From an uncultured Prevotellaceae bacterium (lineage in GTDB: Bacteria > Bacteroidota > Bacteroidia > Bacteroidales > Muribaculaceae), in NCBI GenBank assembly GCA_900318255.1, contig ONJX01000042.1, positions 1 through 33,990 on the forward strand: a stretch of DNA of 33,990 bases. The letters run 5' to 3'. The notes below the pieces were generated by a model. That model worked only from the letters and a program-made list of their open reading frames with translations, was not told the origin of the DNA and ran no database searches. The position numbers and the translations under genes are program-made. Positions 23,024 through 33,245 of this stretch are shown one piece after another. Numbering within the stretch: position 1 is the stretch's first letter; each line of letters starts with the position of its first letter.

Positions 23024-25588
23024 CTATTTCTTGTTTCCGAGTAAGATGTTATAAATTGAAGTGATGTCAACAGTGGTGACCTCGCCGTCGCCGTCGATGT
23101 CGCTGGTGGCGAGATAGGTGTCGTCGCCAGTGAGCAGGTAGTTGTAGAGGCAGGTGATGTCAACGGTGGTGACCTCGCCGTCGCCGTTCACGTCGCCATA
23201 GACTGGCGTCACATGGCTATTGAGCGGTGTCTTGAAACCTATCTCATAGAGCTTAGAGAAGTCGTTGAATATCACTACTTTATAGATAACACTTGGATCT
23301 AGTTCGTCCGAAGCAAGCACCTCTGCGGTGTTTGTAGTGGTGTTCTGCTTGGTTTGAATAGCAGTTTCGCTTGGGGTAACGGTGCCATCGTCGTTAAGGG
23401 TGCACTCATAGATGTACATCTTCAATGGATATGTCGAGTTACTGCGATTCACGGCCAGTTGCTTAACCTGTGAGCAGTTGGTCACGAAGAACGTCTGGCA
23501 ATCCTCGCTCCAGTCGGCAAATTGTCCTTCACCGGCAAAATAGCTTGCGCTGCCTGGGAACACGTCGATGGCAGTCCATGTCGCGGAGCCAGTCCTCACG
23601 GTACCCGCATTGGTGAACCAGTTCTGTGTAGCGTCGGCCTTTATCACACCATAGTTAGAAACGGTGAGCCAACCGCACTCCTCGCTCTCACGCTCGGTGT
23701 ATTTGTACAGGTTGCGAATGTCGCTGGTGTTCCATCCTGCCTCGTCGATGGTCTCATATTTTGAAATGTCGAGATATGGGTCGCTTGCGGTGTTGCCCTC
23801 GTTGGCTTTTCCAGTGAGCTCAACTGTCACACTCTCGGCACCATTGCTGCTAAATACCAATGAGCCCGAGAATCGGCCCTCAACCGATGGGTGGAAGGTA
23901 ACGGCCACCTCAACTGGGGTGTCGAGATTAACGCTGCTCTGAGGAATAGTTGTTGGCGAAACGATGAACGTACCGTTATTGTCGTTAAGAGTGAGCGTCA
24001 CGTCGCTAGTGAGATATACGCCAGTGAGGCTGACAGTCTTAGTGATGGGTCGCTTGAGAGATGTGGTGTAGTCGAGCGATGTGGGCTCAACAATAAGGGT
24101 GGGCACATGAGGCCGCGCCACTCCAGTGATGGGCACAACAACCGTCTCCACATTCTCGTCGGCACACGAGAGGGTGAGAGTTGCGCTAGTCGAGCCAGCC
24201 TCTGTGGGAGCGTAAGTGACAACCACGTCAACACCACTAGCAGCCTCCTCAGCAGTGATGGTGGTGTGACTCACGCTGTAGGCATTATCGCCACTGAACG
24301 CAATGTTGATGTTGCTCTCGATGTTGTGAGCCTTTATTCTTACCTCTTGGGTGTAGGTCTCGCCGGCAAAGCCTTGGAAGTCAACTGTCGAAGGGGTGGC
24401 CCTTATTATGCCAACCGAAGGCTGGACACCGATAATCATTATCTGATTCAGGTTGAAGTTGGCGCCGGTGTCATCGATAAAGGCATTCAAGGCACACCAG
24501 GCGTTGCCCTCGCCACTCCAACCGAAATTGACGTGATACTTGTTGGTACCAGAGTCATAGCCGTCGACGTTGAAGGCATGGCCACCGGCAGTGCCGGCAG
24601 TGCCCAAGTAAACTATCGGTCGTCCTTCTATTATCTCCTCTTGAATGAGAGCCGCCCAACTAGCGTCATTGAAGTTTTCCTTTTGAACCATTCGAGTGGT
24701 CGCCTCATCATAGCCAAAGCCAATGAACATGTCGGCAATAATCTGAGCGTCGGCGGTGTAGATACCGCTGCCTCCAGCCTCGGGGGTGCCATACTTCATG
24801 TGCTCGGCCTGACCCACATAGCGCATCAGGGTGGCAACAGCATTGGCTTGAGCAGCAGTGTAACCAGTGGAGTGAGAGCTGGTGTAGTCGTCAATCATGT
24901 TGTCCCAGTCAAAGGTGACAGCGGGCAGAGCAGGATAAGTGTAGTTCACGCTGGTCCATGTGCCTATTTCAAGCACTCCATCGTAGGCAGGAACGGGCCC
25001 CACTTGCGTGAGGGGATACTTCCAGTAGTAAAGTACCATCGATGCCGAAGTGGCAGGGCAACCAGTGTAGCACATATAGTTTGTGCCATTGTAGTTAAAT
25101 TTGCATTGGTTCCAGTAAGGAGCTTCTTGATCCCAAAGGGCGGTAAGCAGTGGACCAATGGTTGTCTCATTTGCTTTTGGCGACTTGAAGGTCGTGGACC
25201 TTTCAACCTTTGCCTCGGGGTGAGCAAGCAGCCAGTCGAGCTGCACCTTGTAACCGTCGAGCCACGCCTGCATGTTGCTGGGTATGCAGTCAAGGTTGAG
25301 AGGGTTGTCGCCATAGGCGAGGATTTCCTCAGCGCGGTCGTCGCCCGACACGATGACATAGGATGTCTCGGTGTTGAAGATGTAATACACTGGAGCTTTA
25401 ACGGTCTCGCCAATCTCGGTCTTGATAAGTTTGGCATCGGCAGCTCCAGGTGCCATAATCTTGCCGGCATACATCTTTTGAGCAAGGTATTGCTCTGCCT
25501 TGGTCTTAGCTGTTGACACATCAACAGGCGCTGCCATTAGCTGCAGAGCAACTGCCATGACAGTAAGTAGTGATAATAGCTTTTTCAT
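23024..25588 (-). CDS. Secreted C10 (streptopain-type) cysteine peptidase with dockerin-like tail
   Basis: This 854-residue exported protein starts with a signal peptide (residues 1-20, ending LMAA). A SpeB/streptopain-type propeptide follows (to about 140), then the C10 catalytic domain. C177 lies in CYTGCPATSAS and H337 in GGHAFNVDGYD, followed by VNFGWSGEGN. After it come two Ig-like repeats of the ASH/choice-of-anchor D kind (about 395-600), a region containing a YGVIKADATQNWF segment shared with its neighbours, and a C-terminal dockerin-like pair (DVNGDGEVTTVD, DIDGDGEVTTVD). It likely digests host or dietary protein outside the cell. It lies 57 bases after its paralogue and is probably in the same transcript. 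No type IX secretion tail is seen. Confidence 0.92.
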   Translation of the reverse strand: MKKLLSLLTVMAVALQLMAAPVDVSTAKTKAEQYLAQKMYAGKIMAPGAADAKLIKTEIGETVKAPVYYIFNTETSYVIVSGDDRAEEILAYGDNPLNLDCIPSNMQAWLDGYKVQLDWLLAHPEAKVERSTTFKSPKANETTIGPLLTALWDQEAPYWNQCKFNYNGTNYMCYTGCPATSASMVLYYWKYPLTQVGPVPAYDGVLEIGTWTSVNYTYPALPAVTFDWDNMIDDYTSSHSTGYTAAQANAVATLMRYVGQAEHMKYGTPEAGGSGIYTADAQIIADMFIGFGYDEATTRMVQKENFNDASWAALIQEEIIEGRPIVYLGTAGTAGGHAFNVDGYDSGTNKYHVNFGWSGEGNAWCALNAFIDDTGANFNLNQIMIIGVQPSVGIIRATPSTVDFQGFAGETYTQEVRIKAHNIESNINIAFSGDNAYSVSHTTITAEEAASGVDVVVTYAPTEAGSTSATLTLSCADENVETVVVPITGVARPHVPTLIVEPTSLDYTTSLKRPITKTVSLTGVYLTSDVTLTLNDNNGTFIVSPTTIPQSSVNLDTPVEVAVTFHPSVEGRFSGSLVFSSNGAESVTVELTGKANEGNTASDPYLDISKYETIDEAGWNTSDIRNLYKYTERESEECGWLTVSNYGVIKADATQNWFTNAGTVRTGSATWTAIDVFPGSASYFAGEGQFADWSEDCQTFFVTNCSQVKQLAVNRSNSTYPLKMYIYECTLNDDGTVTPSETAIQTKQNTTTNTAEVLASDELDPSVIYKVVIFNDFSKLYEIGFKTPLNSHVTPVYGDVNGDGEVTTVDITCLYNYLLTGDDTYLATSDIDGDGEVTTVDITSIYNILLGNKK

Positions 25589-25645
25589 TTGTATTTTATG
25601 TTAGGATTGTTTTTGTAGATATTAATAGTATTTACCGAGAGAGCG

Positions 25646-28600
25646 TTAATTGCCCAGAAGGATATTGTAGATTACGGTGATGTCAACGGTTGTGATCTCG
25701 CCATCGCCATCAACATCGCTGGTGGCGAGATAGGTCTCATCGCCGTTGAGCAAGTAGTTGTAGATGGCGGTAATGTCAACTGCTGTCACCTCTCCGTCAC
25801 CATCTACGTCGCCATAGACGCCACCTGCAAGGGTGGTGACAGTGATTAAGTTGGACCACGGGCTCTCCTTAGTTCCAAACACTGCCTTCACGTCGTAGAA
25901 ATAGGTCGTTGCTGGGTCAAGGTCAAGAACCTTGTAGCTGTTGGCCGTGATACCAGTAAATATCACCCCGTCAAAATCAATCGACCTCGTGACCCCTGCA
26001 TGCTCACCATCAATGATGTGGATGCTTGTAAGCACTACGCGCTTGCCATTAGCTGTTGCCTCAAACTTAATCTTTTGGCCAGCGGCAGCATTACAGTCAA
26101 GCACTACAGTGTAGGTTGCCTCGTTGTTGTCGGCCACAGTGACTGTCTCACTTGCGTTACCACAAGAAACCTTGAAGCTGCAGTTTGTGTCGTTGTTGAA
26201 GGCCTTAGCCTTGAAGGCGATAGTGACCTTGTTGTCGGTCAGTGTGAGTCCAGGAGAAGTCAAAGTTCCTAACGAAGAGCCAGTACCCAAGCGCACACCG
26301 CCTATAGCCTCATAGACCTTAGAGCCCGTCCAGCCCTCATTGTCCATATAGTTGTCGAGGGTGTTGCCAATATCAATAGAGCCAGCCTTAGTGCACTTCG
26401 AGAATCCCTCGGTGAGAATGTCGTAGTTCTTAGGCACAACGCGCAGGTTGTAGCTGTCGGCGCCCTCGCATGGCGTCCAATTGGCGACAAAGCTGTTGTT
26501 AGTAATCTCGGTGGCAGCAACAGCCACTGGCACGGGATAACTCGAGAGCTGAGTCTTGAAACCAATCTCATAGAGGTAAGAATAGTCATTGTAGATGTGA
26601 ACCATGTAAATCTTGGAGGCATTAAGCTCGCTCGAAGTTATTACTTCGGTGGTGTTGTAAACCGAGCTTTGCTTGGTGTCGATAGGAGTGGTTCCAGCGG
26701 TTAGCGAGCCATCGGAATTGAGCGAGCACTCATAGATGCGCATAATTAGTGGATAAGTAGAGCTGCGGTTGTAGGCATACTGCTTAACTTGGGTACAGTT
26801 GGTCACATAGAAATACTGGTTGAGGCCATTCCAGTCACAGGCGTAGCTGGGTTTGGAGCCAAAATAGCTGTCATCGCCTAGGAAAATGTCGGTAGCGCCC
26901 CATGAAGTGCTATAAGATTCACTGATGTTGTTGTCGAACCATTCCTGCATGGAGTTTGCCATCATCACACCATAGTTAGAAACGGTAAGCCAAGCGCAGT
27001 CTTGGTCTTCATACTCGGTGTATCGATACAAGTTTTGAATGTCGCTTGTGTTCCAGCCTGCATCATCGATGGTCTCATGCTTGGTGATGTTAAGATAAGG
27101 ATCGCTTGCAGTGCCTCCATCAAGAATCTCGCCTATGAGCTGGACAGTCTTGCTCTCGGCGCCATTGCTGGAGAAGGTGACTGTAGCGTTGTATTCACCC
27201 ACGGCAGCCGAGTTGAATGTCACAACCACATCAACAGGGGTGTGGGCATCGGTGCTGCTTTGAGATATGCTCGTTGGTGAAACGGTGAAAACTCCATTCT
27301 CGTCGTTGAGCGTCACCGTCACATCATTGGGCAAGAACGCGCCAGTGAGGGTGATGGTCTTGCTCACAGGCAAAGATGCAACAGTAGTGAAATTTAGGGT
27401 ATTGGGTTCAACAAGCAGTGTGGGAACACGAGGCAGAGCTGTTCCAGAAATTGGCACGGTAACGGTCTCCACATCATCGTCGGCGCAGCTTAAGGTAAGG
27501 GTTGCATCGCTGCTGCCAGCCTGAGTTGGTGAATAGGTGACGGTCACGTCATAACCATTGGCCGCCTGCTGAGGAGTGATGGTGGTAGCGTTAATGCTAT
27601 AGAATTCAGAACCATTCAATGTAACGTTGATATTGCTCTCGATGTTGACAGCATTAACTTTCACAACCTCGGTGTAGGTCTCACCAGCGAAACCATTGAA
27701 ACTTACCTCCTCAGGGTTGGCAACGATGCGGCCATAGGGCGGCTGAATGCCGAGCACCATGCGCTGATTGTCGCTAAAGGTGTAGCTGCGGGCTGAGAAA
27801 GCATTCATGGCGCACCAGCTGTTGCCCTCTCCGCTCCATCCAAAGTTCACGTGATATTTGTTGAGGCTTGTGTCATATCCATCAACATTGAATGCGTGTC
27901 CTCCAGCGCCACCCACATCCACGCCACAGTACACCACAGGGCGATGATTGATAATCTCCTCTTGCACCATCTGCGCCCATTGCTCCTCGCTATAGTCGCT
28001 CTTTTTCACAAAGCGGCAAGTGGTAGCGTCATAGCCGAAACTTATATACATGTCGGCAATAACCTGAGTGTCGGTGGTGAAGATGCCACTACCCTCAGTG
28101 CCATACATCATGTGCTCTTTCTGACCCACATAGCGCATCAGTGTGGCAACCGCGGCAGCCTGGGCGGGGGTGTAGTCGCCAGTGTAGTCGTCAATCATGT
28201 TGTCCCAGTCGAAGGTGACAGCGGGCAGGGCAGGATAAGTATAGGTGACACTATTATACTCACCCAAGTCAAGAGTGGTGGTGTAGGAAGGAATGGGACC
28301 TACCTGATGGGTGGGATATTTCCAGTGGTATAGTATCATCGATGCCGATGTAGCAGCACAACCTGTATAGCACTCATAGGTGGTGCCATTGTAAGTGAAA
28401 TGACACTGGTCGTTGTATGGGGCTGCCTGATACCAGAGGGCAGTCAACAATGGGCCTATAGATTGGTAGCCTTTTAGCATCGGCGACTTGATGGCAGTGG
28501 GTTTGTCAACCTTCACATCAGGATGAGTGAGCAACCAGTCAAGCTGCTGCTTGTAGTTGTCGAGCCACGCCTGCATGTTTTTGGGCATGTCATCAAGTTT

Positions 28601-28891
28601 GAGGGGCCTATCGCCAATGGCGAGGATTTCTTCGGCACGGTCGTCACCCGACACAATCACAAACGTAGTGGCGGTGTTGAAGATGTAATACACTGGGCAT
28701 TGAGCCTTCTCGCCCATCTCGGTCTTGACGAGCTTGGCATCGGTGGCTCCTGGTGCCATGATTTTTCCGGCATACACCTTGCTGGCAAGGTATTGCTGCG
28801 CTTTAGTTCTTGCCGTTGTCACGTCAACGGGTGCCGCCGTCAGCGGCAGCGCAACCATAGCGGCGGCAATCAGTGGTAAAAGTCTTTTCAT
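25646..28891 (-). CDS. Secreted C10 cysteine peptidase, larger paralogue with dockerin-like tail
   Basis: This 1081-residue paralogue of the next gene has a signal peptide (1-20), propeptide, catalytic C178 (CYTGCAATSAS) and H332 (GGHAFNVDGYD), both intact. ASH-type Ig repeats and the shared YGVMMANSMQEWF region follow. It then has an extra block absent from the 854-residue protein: a fibronectin-type half (VANWTPCEGADSYNLRVVP) and a jelly-roll or choice-of-anchor J-like module with NYMDNEGWTGSKVYEA. The protein ends in a dockerin-like dyad (DVDGDGEVTAVD, DVDGDGEITTVD). It heads a probable two-gene transcript. The extra block is shared with the subtilase and the partial gene at the window end, which suggests module swapping within the cluster. 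Confidence 0.92.
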   Translation of the reverse strand: MKRLLPLIAAAMVALPLTAAPVDVTTARTKAQQYLASKVYAGKIMAPGATDAKLVKTEMGEKAQCPVYYIFNTATTFVIVSGDDRAEEILAIGDRPLKLDDMPKNMQAWLDNYKQQLDWLLTHPDVKVDKPTAIKSPMLKGYQSIGPLLTALWYQAAPYNDQCHFTYNGTTYECYTGCAATSASMILYHWKYPTHQVGPIPSYTTTLDLGEYNSVTYTYPALPAVTFDWDNMIDDYTGDYTPAQAAAVATLMRYVGQKEHMMYGTEGSGIFTTDTQVIADMYISFGYDATTCRFVKKSDYSEEQWAQMVQEEIINHRPVVYCGVDVGGAGGHAFNVDGYDTSLNKYHVNFGWSGEGNSWCAMNAFSARSYTFSDNQRMVLGIQPPYGRIVANPEEVSFNGFAGETYTEVVKVNAVNIESNINVTLNGSEFYSINATTITPQQAANGYDVTVTYSPTQAGSSDATLTLSCADDDVETVTVPISGTALPRVPTLLVEPNTLNFTTVASLPVSKTITLTGAFLPNDVTVTLNDENGVFTVSPTSISQSSTDAHTPVDVVVTFNSAAVGEYNATVTFSSNGAESKTVQLIGEILDGGTASDPYLNITKHETIDDAGWNTSDIQNLYRYTEYEDQDCAWLTVSNYGVMMANSMQEWFDNNISESYSTSWGATDIFLGDDSYFGSKPSYACDWNGLNQYFYVTNCTQVKQYAYNRSSTYPLIMRIYECSLNSDGSLTAGTTPIDTKQSSVYNTTEVITSSELNASKIYMVHIYNDYSYLYEIGFKTQLSSYPVPVAVAATEITNNSFVANWTPCEGADSYNLRVVPKNYDILTEGFSKCTKAGSIDIGNTLDNYMDNEGWTGSKVYEAIGGVRLGTGSSLGTLTSPGLTLTDNKVTIAFKAKAFNNDTNCSFKVSCGNASETVTVADNNEATYTVVLDCNAAAGQKIKFEATANGKRVVLTSIHIIDGEHAGVTRSIDFDGVIFTGITANSYKVLDLDPATTYFYDVKAVFGTKESPWSNLITVTTLAGGVYGDVDGDGEVTAVDITAIYNYLLNGDETYLATSDVDGDGEITTVDITVIYNILLGN

Positions 28892-28919
28892 CGTCTTATA
28901 GTTTATATTTAATGAGCTA

Positions 28920-28949
28920 CAAAGTTAACAAAAACAATGTAACAATCAA
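28920..28949 (-). promoter_or_regulatory. Promoter for the two C10 peptidase genes
   Basis: On the minus strand TTG (28947-28949) and TAACTTTG (28920-28927) are 19 bases apart. The leader before the ATG at 28891 is about 25 bases. No separate promoter is evident in the 57-base gap before the second peptidase gene. Confidence 0.65.
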
Positions 28950-28961
28950 CCATTCACTTGC

Positions 28962-29003
28962 AAAAAAATGCGCTCCCACCATGTGTGATTGTGGAAGCGC
29001 ATT
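28962..29003 (-). terminator. Terminator after the subtilase gene
   Basis: On the minus strand AATGCGCT-tCCAC pairs with GTGGgAGCGCATT and is followed by a run of seven T. It lies 24 bases after the subtilase stop and separates it from the C10 pair. Confidence 0.85.
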
Positions 29004-29026
29004 CTTTATGTCAGGAAAAAGCGCTA

Positions 29027-32000
29027 TTACTTCTTGCTGCTTAGCAAGATGTTGTAGATGCAAGTGATGTCAACAGTGGTGATCTCACCGTCGCCGTCCA
29101 CGTCGCTGGTGGCGATGTAGGTCTCGTCACCATTGAGCAGGTAGTTGTAGAGGCAGGTGATGTCAACGGTGGTAACCTCGCCGTCGCCGTTCACGTCGCC
29201 CACAATGGAAATGTCGCCATCGAGTGTTGTCACCAGCGACCGGTTAGACCACTGGCTTGCCTTGTCGCCATAGAGGGCTTTCACATCATAACGGTAGGTG
29301 GTGGCAGGCGAGAGACCGGCAACGTTGTAGCTGGTGCCAGTGATGCCCTCCACAACGATTTCTCCAGGATAGCCTCGGGTCGGGGCAGCAACATATTCTC
29401 CCGAATAAATGTCGAGGTGAGTAATCACTATGCGTTTCTTGGCTGTGGTCTCAATGGTGATGTTCTGGCTGGCGGCCTCATCACAGTCGAGCACCACAAT
29501 ATATTCACTCTCGACATTGTTTGGAATGGTCAACTCCTGCGAAGCGTTGCCGCACGACACCTTGAGACCACAGTTGGTTGTGGAGCCGTAGGCCTTGGCG
29601 GTGAATTTCACGGTCACCTTGCCAAAGCTTGTTGACAGGTCAAGGTCGGGACTTGTGATATATCCGTTGGCACTTGTGGTGGCCATGAGGATGCCTCCCT
29701 TATAAGTGTAAACAATGCGTCCGGTCCAGCCAGGATTGTCCATGTAGTTGTCGAGAGAAGAGCCAATGTTGGAATACCCCTCGGCGGTGAAGCCGGCAAA
29801 CGACTCGCTCAAGAGCAGCACAGGCTGTGGCTTGGGTGTAACCCTGAGCGTGTAGCTCGTGGCACCGTAGCATGGTTCCCAAGTGGCAACAAAAGAGCCG
29901 GCTGTCACGCCCGTGGCATCGGTAGCAACAGGCACGTCGAGCCCTGGCAGCGGAGTCTTGAAGCCTATCTCATAGATATAGGAGTAATTATTGTAGATTT
30001 CCACTTTATAAACCTTGTTTGGGTCGAGCTCTGTCGATGCCACCACTTGCAGACCGTTGACAGTGCTCTTTTGAGTGTCGCAGGCCGTGGAGGCGGCAGT
30101 GATGGTGCCATCGCTGGCAACAGCACACTCATAGATGCGCATCACCAGCGGGTAGTTGCTCACATTGCGATGATAGCCATACTGCTTCACCTGGCTACAG
30201 TTGGTGATGAAAAAACGCTGATAATTGCCATTGAAATTGGCGGCATAGCTCGTGTTGCCATCAAAGTAGCTGTCACTGCCTAGGAAGATGTCGTTGCTGC
30301 TCCACGAGGTCTCATAGGTCTTTATTATTGAGTTGGTAAACCAGTTTTGCGTGGCATCGGCCACCACCACACCATAGTTGGAGAGCGTGAGCCATCCACA
30401 CTCCTGCTCGGGAAACTCCCTGTAGCGGTAGAGGTGGGAGATATCGTCGCTGCTCCACCCCGCCTCGTCGATGGTGACAAACTTGGCAATGTTGAGCAAT
30501 GCGTCGCTGGCAGTGCTACCATTGCTGGCCTGGGCATTAAGCATCACCATTTTGCTCTCCATGCCAGGGCATGAGAAGACAACATAGCCCTTGAAACTGC
30601 CCTCTCCTGGGGGGGTGAACGTCACTTGCACCGCCACTGGAGAGGTGGTGGAGATGTCACCGGCAGTTATTGTGGAGTGAGAGAGTGCAAATGCTCCACT
30701 GTCGTCGTGGAGCGTGATGCTGACATCCTCGCCAACAAACATTCCCCACACCTCAATCTCCTTGGTGGACGATGTGCTTAGGCTTGTTGAGAAATTGAGC
30801 ACATCGGGGCCGACGTTTAGCTCAGGAACCTTGTCGGTTGCCACACCGCTCACGTCAACCGTCATGCTCTCAACGCTGTCGCTTGATATGGTGATTGTGG
30901 CATGATGACTTCCGGCTGTAGAAGGCATGTAGCTGATGGTCACATCCACGCCCTCAAGAGCCTGCTCGGCGGTGATTGATGCTGGTGCTACGCCAAACAC
31001 TGCGTCATCGCTCGAGGCGATAACGACATCACCCACAAGGTTCTTGCCCTTCACGTTAATGGTGGCGGTGCAAGTGTCGCCAACCCAAGTCTCAAAACTT
31101 TGTGAGACAGCAGAGACAAAGAGCTTGGGCAAAGCGCTGTTTACCACCACAGCTTGGGCGGCATCAAGGGCATTGACAATGCCATGACCACGCTGCTTGG
31201 CAGGACTTTGCGCACCTACATAGGGCGTGGCAGTGGTCATGATTGCTGTCTTCACCTCTTCAACGGTGAGCGAGGGGTCGGCTTGCAGCAGCAGAGCCAC
31301 CACGCCTGCTGTGATGGGAGTGGCCATCGAAGTGCCACTCTTCTGGTCCCAATAGTCGGTCTTGCCATTATAGGTTACAGAGTAAACCCCCGACTGCTTG
31401 TAATACCTGTTGATGGGGGCTATCACATAGTGGCCTGGTGCGGTGATAAAAGGATGGTCCACACCGTTGAAGTCGGTGCCGTAGCTCGAGAAATAGGCCA
31501 CGTCGCCCTGGCTATAGGCGCCATTGGAAGTGGAGCGCGAGGCCATCGCCCCCACGCTAATTACCTTGCTTGCCGTGGCATCGTCGCTGAAACTGCCATC
31601 GGCAGTTCCCAGCGAGACGGGGACACCGCCTATACTGTAGCTTGTGGAGCCCAGTTGCGTGTTATAGTTGTCGGTAAAGACGTTTATCACATTACCCTCC
31701 TTGCCGGTGATGAGATAGGCCACACGGTTGTTGCCAGTGCCCGATGTCGCATAAGTATAAACCCGGCTCGTGATGTAAAGGTTGTAGCGGTTGTTGCTGT
31801 GGTCCACACCGCCACTAATTGTGATGCTGGTCCCCTCGAGGCCCATCGACGACGCATTAATGGTGCCGCTTGTCATGGGTGTGCTGCGGTATTTCACTCC
31901 TCCATTGGCATTAAGCACCACCACCTCCACTTTAAGCTCATCGCTGGTGCTGTTCCAGATGTCGCAGTTGCCATAAAGCGCCGTGCCACTCGATGGCATG

Positions 32001-33016
32001 TGGACGACCGCCATGGCATCGTCGTCGCTTGAGAGTGTCTTGGTGGCATAGCCAGTGTATTTCGCCTCATTGCCGGCAGCAAGCAAGATTATCGCTCCAT
32101 ATTTCTGTGCCACGTCGTCGAAGCCGCGGCAAATGCCGCTCCTGCCGTCGTGCGGCCCAAGGTCACTGCCCAGACTTATGCTAATCACGCATGGCTTGCC
32201 CACACTCTGGGCATAGCTTGCAATATACTGTGCCGAGTTGAGAATGGCAGCATCGGTCAGGTTATTGGCAAGACCGCACATCACAATGTCGCACTCGGGA
32301 GCCATGCCCGAATAGTCACCCACCCTCGACGCGGCGGCACAGCCTGTGGTGTGAGTGCCATGGTCGGCATTGGTGTTGTCGGTGGTTTGGGCAGCAATGG
32401 CACTGCCTGTGGTGTAGGCATAGCCAGGCAGTTCCACACCCTCAACCCACACTTTTGTGCCTCCAGTGCCGGCAGTAGTCTCGTTGGGTTTGTAAATGGC
32501 CTTCACTCGCGTGTTGCCGTCATCATCGAGAAAGGCACGGTGGTTAAACTCGATGCCATCATCGATGATGCCAATCACCACATCCTTGCCAGTGAGGGCT
32601 AAGGGGAGGCCATTGTTAATGCCGTCCCAAGCTTTGTCGGCATTGGTCACGGTGCACGCCTGGTCGGTGAAGTGCCGGCTGGTGCGCGCTATCGCCACCT
32701 GGCGTACCGATGCCAGGCGTGCCACATCTTCAATTTTGTTGATGGGCACCAGTGCCGTGACAAATGTACTGAAGTGACCTGTGAGTGTGACACCAGCCTT
32801 CTCAAGTTGGGCAGTAGAAGCATCATCAAGGAAGATGAAGCACTCAACACATGTCACACCATTAATCGCTCTGGGGTGGGCAAGCGACGAGTTGTAGGCT
32901 TGCTCCCCTCTCAATTGCTCAGCGACAAATGCCTTGGTTGGCGCTGTGAGCTTATCGGCAGCCACCATAGCCAGCGACATGCCAAGGGCAATTACTAATA
33001 GAAGAAACTTTCTCAT
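29027..33016 (-). CDS. Secreted S8 subtilisin-like peptidase with dockerin-like tail
   Basis: This 1329-residue serine peptidase starts at the ATG at 33016. The upstream in-frame ATG at 33064 lies inside the promoter -7 element and is rejected. A signal peptide covers residues 1-20 and an inhibitor-I9-like propeptide about 25-115. The catalytic triad is D152 (GIIDDGI), H219 (NADHGTHTTG) and S563 (SGTSMATPITAG), all intact. Between H219 and S563 an insert of about 150 residues replaces the usual short loop. Then come ASH-type Ig repeats (about 610-830), the shared YGVVVADATQNWF region, a fibronectin-like part, a choice-of-anchor J-like module (NYMDNPGWTG) and a dockerin-like dyad (DVNGDGEVTTVD, DVDGDGEITTVD). 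It is likely a surface or secreted protease. Confidence 0.93.
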   Translation of the reverse strand: MRKFLLLVIALGMSLAMVAADKLTAPTKAFVAEQLRGEQAYNSSLAHPRAINGVTCVECFIFLDDASTAQLEKAGVTLTGHFSTFVTALVPINKIEDVARLASVRQVAIARTSRHFTDQACTVTNADKAWDGINNGLPLALTGKDVVIGIIDDGIEFNHRAFLDDDGNTRVKAIYKPNETTAGTGGTKVWVEGVELPGYAYTTGSAIAAQTTDNTNADHGTHTTGCAAASRVGDYSGMAPECDIVMCGLANNLTDAAILNSAQYIASYAQSVGKPCVISISLGSDLGPHDGRSGICRGFDDVAQKYGAIILLAAGNEAKYTGYATKTLSSDDDAMAVVHMPSSGTALYGNCDIWNSTSDELKVEVVVLNANGGVKYRSTPMTSGTINASSMGLEGTSITISGGVDHSNNRYNLYITSRVYTYATSGTGNNRVAYLITGKEGNVINVFTDNYNTQLGSTSYSIGGVPVSLGTADGSFSDDATASKVISVGAMASRSTSNGAYSQGDVAYFSSYGTDFNGVDHPFITAPGHYVIAPINRYYKQSGVYSVTYNGKTDYWDQKSGTSMATPITAGVVALLLQADPSLTVEEVKTAIMTTATPYVGAQSPAKQRGHGIVNALDAAQAVVVNSALPKLFVSAVSQSFETWVGDTCTATINVKGKNLVGDVVIASSDDAVFGVAPASITAEQALEGVDVTISYMPSTAGSHHATITISSDSVESMTVDVSGVATDKVPELNVGPDVLNFSTSLSTSSTKEIEVWGMFVGEDVSITLHDDSGAFALSHSTITAGDISTTSPVAVQVTFTPPGEGSFKGYVVFSCPGMESKMVMLNAQASNGSTASDALLNIAKFVTIDEAGWSSDDISHLYRYREFPEQECGWLTLSNYGVVVADATQNWFTNSIIKTYETSWSSNDIFLGSDSYFDGNTSYAANFNGNYQRFFITNCSQVKQYGYHRNVSNYPLVMRIYECAVASDGTITAASTACDTQKSTVNGLQVVASTELDPNKVYKVEIYNNYSYIYEIGFKTPLPGLDVPVATDATGVTAGSFVATWEPCYGATSYTLRVTPKPQPVLLLSESFAGFTAEGYSNIGSSLDNYMDNPGWTGRIVYTYKGGILMATTSANGYITSPDLDLSTSFGKVTVKFTAKAYGSTTNCGLKVSCGNASQELTIPNNVESEYIVVLDCDEAASQNITIETTAKKRIVITHLDIYSGEYVAAPTRGYPGEIVVEGITGTSYNVAGLSPATTYRYDVKALYGDKASQWSNRSLVTTLDGDISIVGDVNGDGEVTTVDITCLYNYLLNGDETYIATSDVDGDGEITTVDITCIYNILLSSKK

Positions 33017-33061
33017 AAGAATTATTTTTAGTGGTTTATATGCAATGCGCACAAAAGTCTG

Positions 33062-33092
33062 CAAAATTAGTAATAAAAAATCACAAAAACAA
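33062..33092 (-). promoter_or_regulatory. Promoter for the subtilase gene
   Basis: On the minus strand TTG (33090-33092) and TAATTTTG (33062-33069) are 20 bases apart. The leader to the ATG at 33016 is about 40 bases. This decides the start codon, since the longer frame would begin inside the -7 element. Confidence 0.65.
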
Positions 33093-33154
33093 CATAATTA
33101 CTATTATTTTGTTATTGCGGCTTGCTGTAGTTGCTGCCCGTTAAAAAAACAAAA

Positions 33155-33183
33155 GATGCGCCTCTGTGAGAAAGAGGCGCATC
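33155..33183 (-). terminator. Terminator after the partial dockerin-tail gene
   Basis: GATGCGCCTC (33155-33164) and GAGGCGCATC (33174-33183) form a perfect 10-bp stem with a 9-base loop. On the minus strand it is followed by TTTTGTTTTTTT. It ends transcription from the gene whose stop is at 33246. Confidence 0.88.
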
Positions 33184-33245
33184 CTTTAGGAAGTGGTTGT
33201 TCAGTGACAAGTGTATGCCCACAGCAGTTAGCTGTGAGCAATTGG

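Noticed and set aside
23891..25516. 541-codon antisense open frame across the C10 peptidase
   Set aside because: It is a shadow of the peptidase gene, which has an intact catalytic pair, signal peptide and dockerin-like end on the other strand.
33016..33064. Longer start of the subtilase at 33064
   Set aside because: It would place the start codon inside the -7 promoter element and put 16 extra residues ahead of a good signal peptide.
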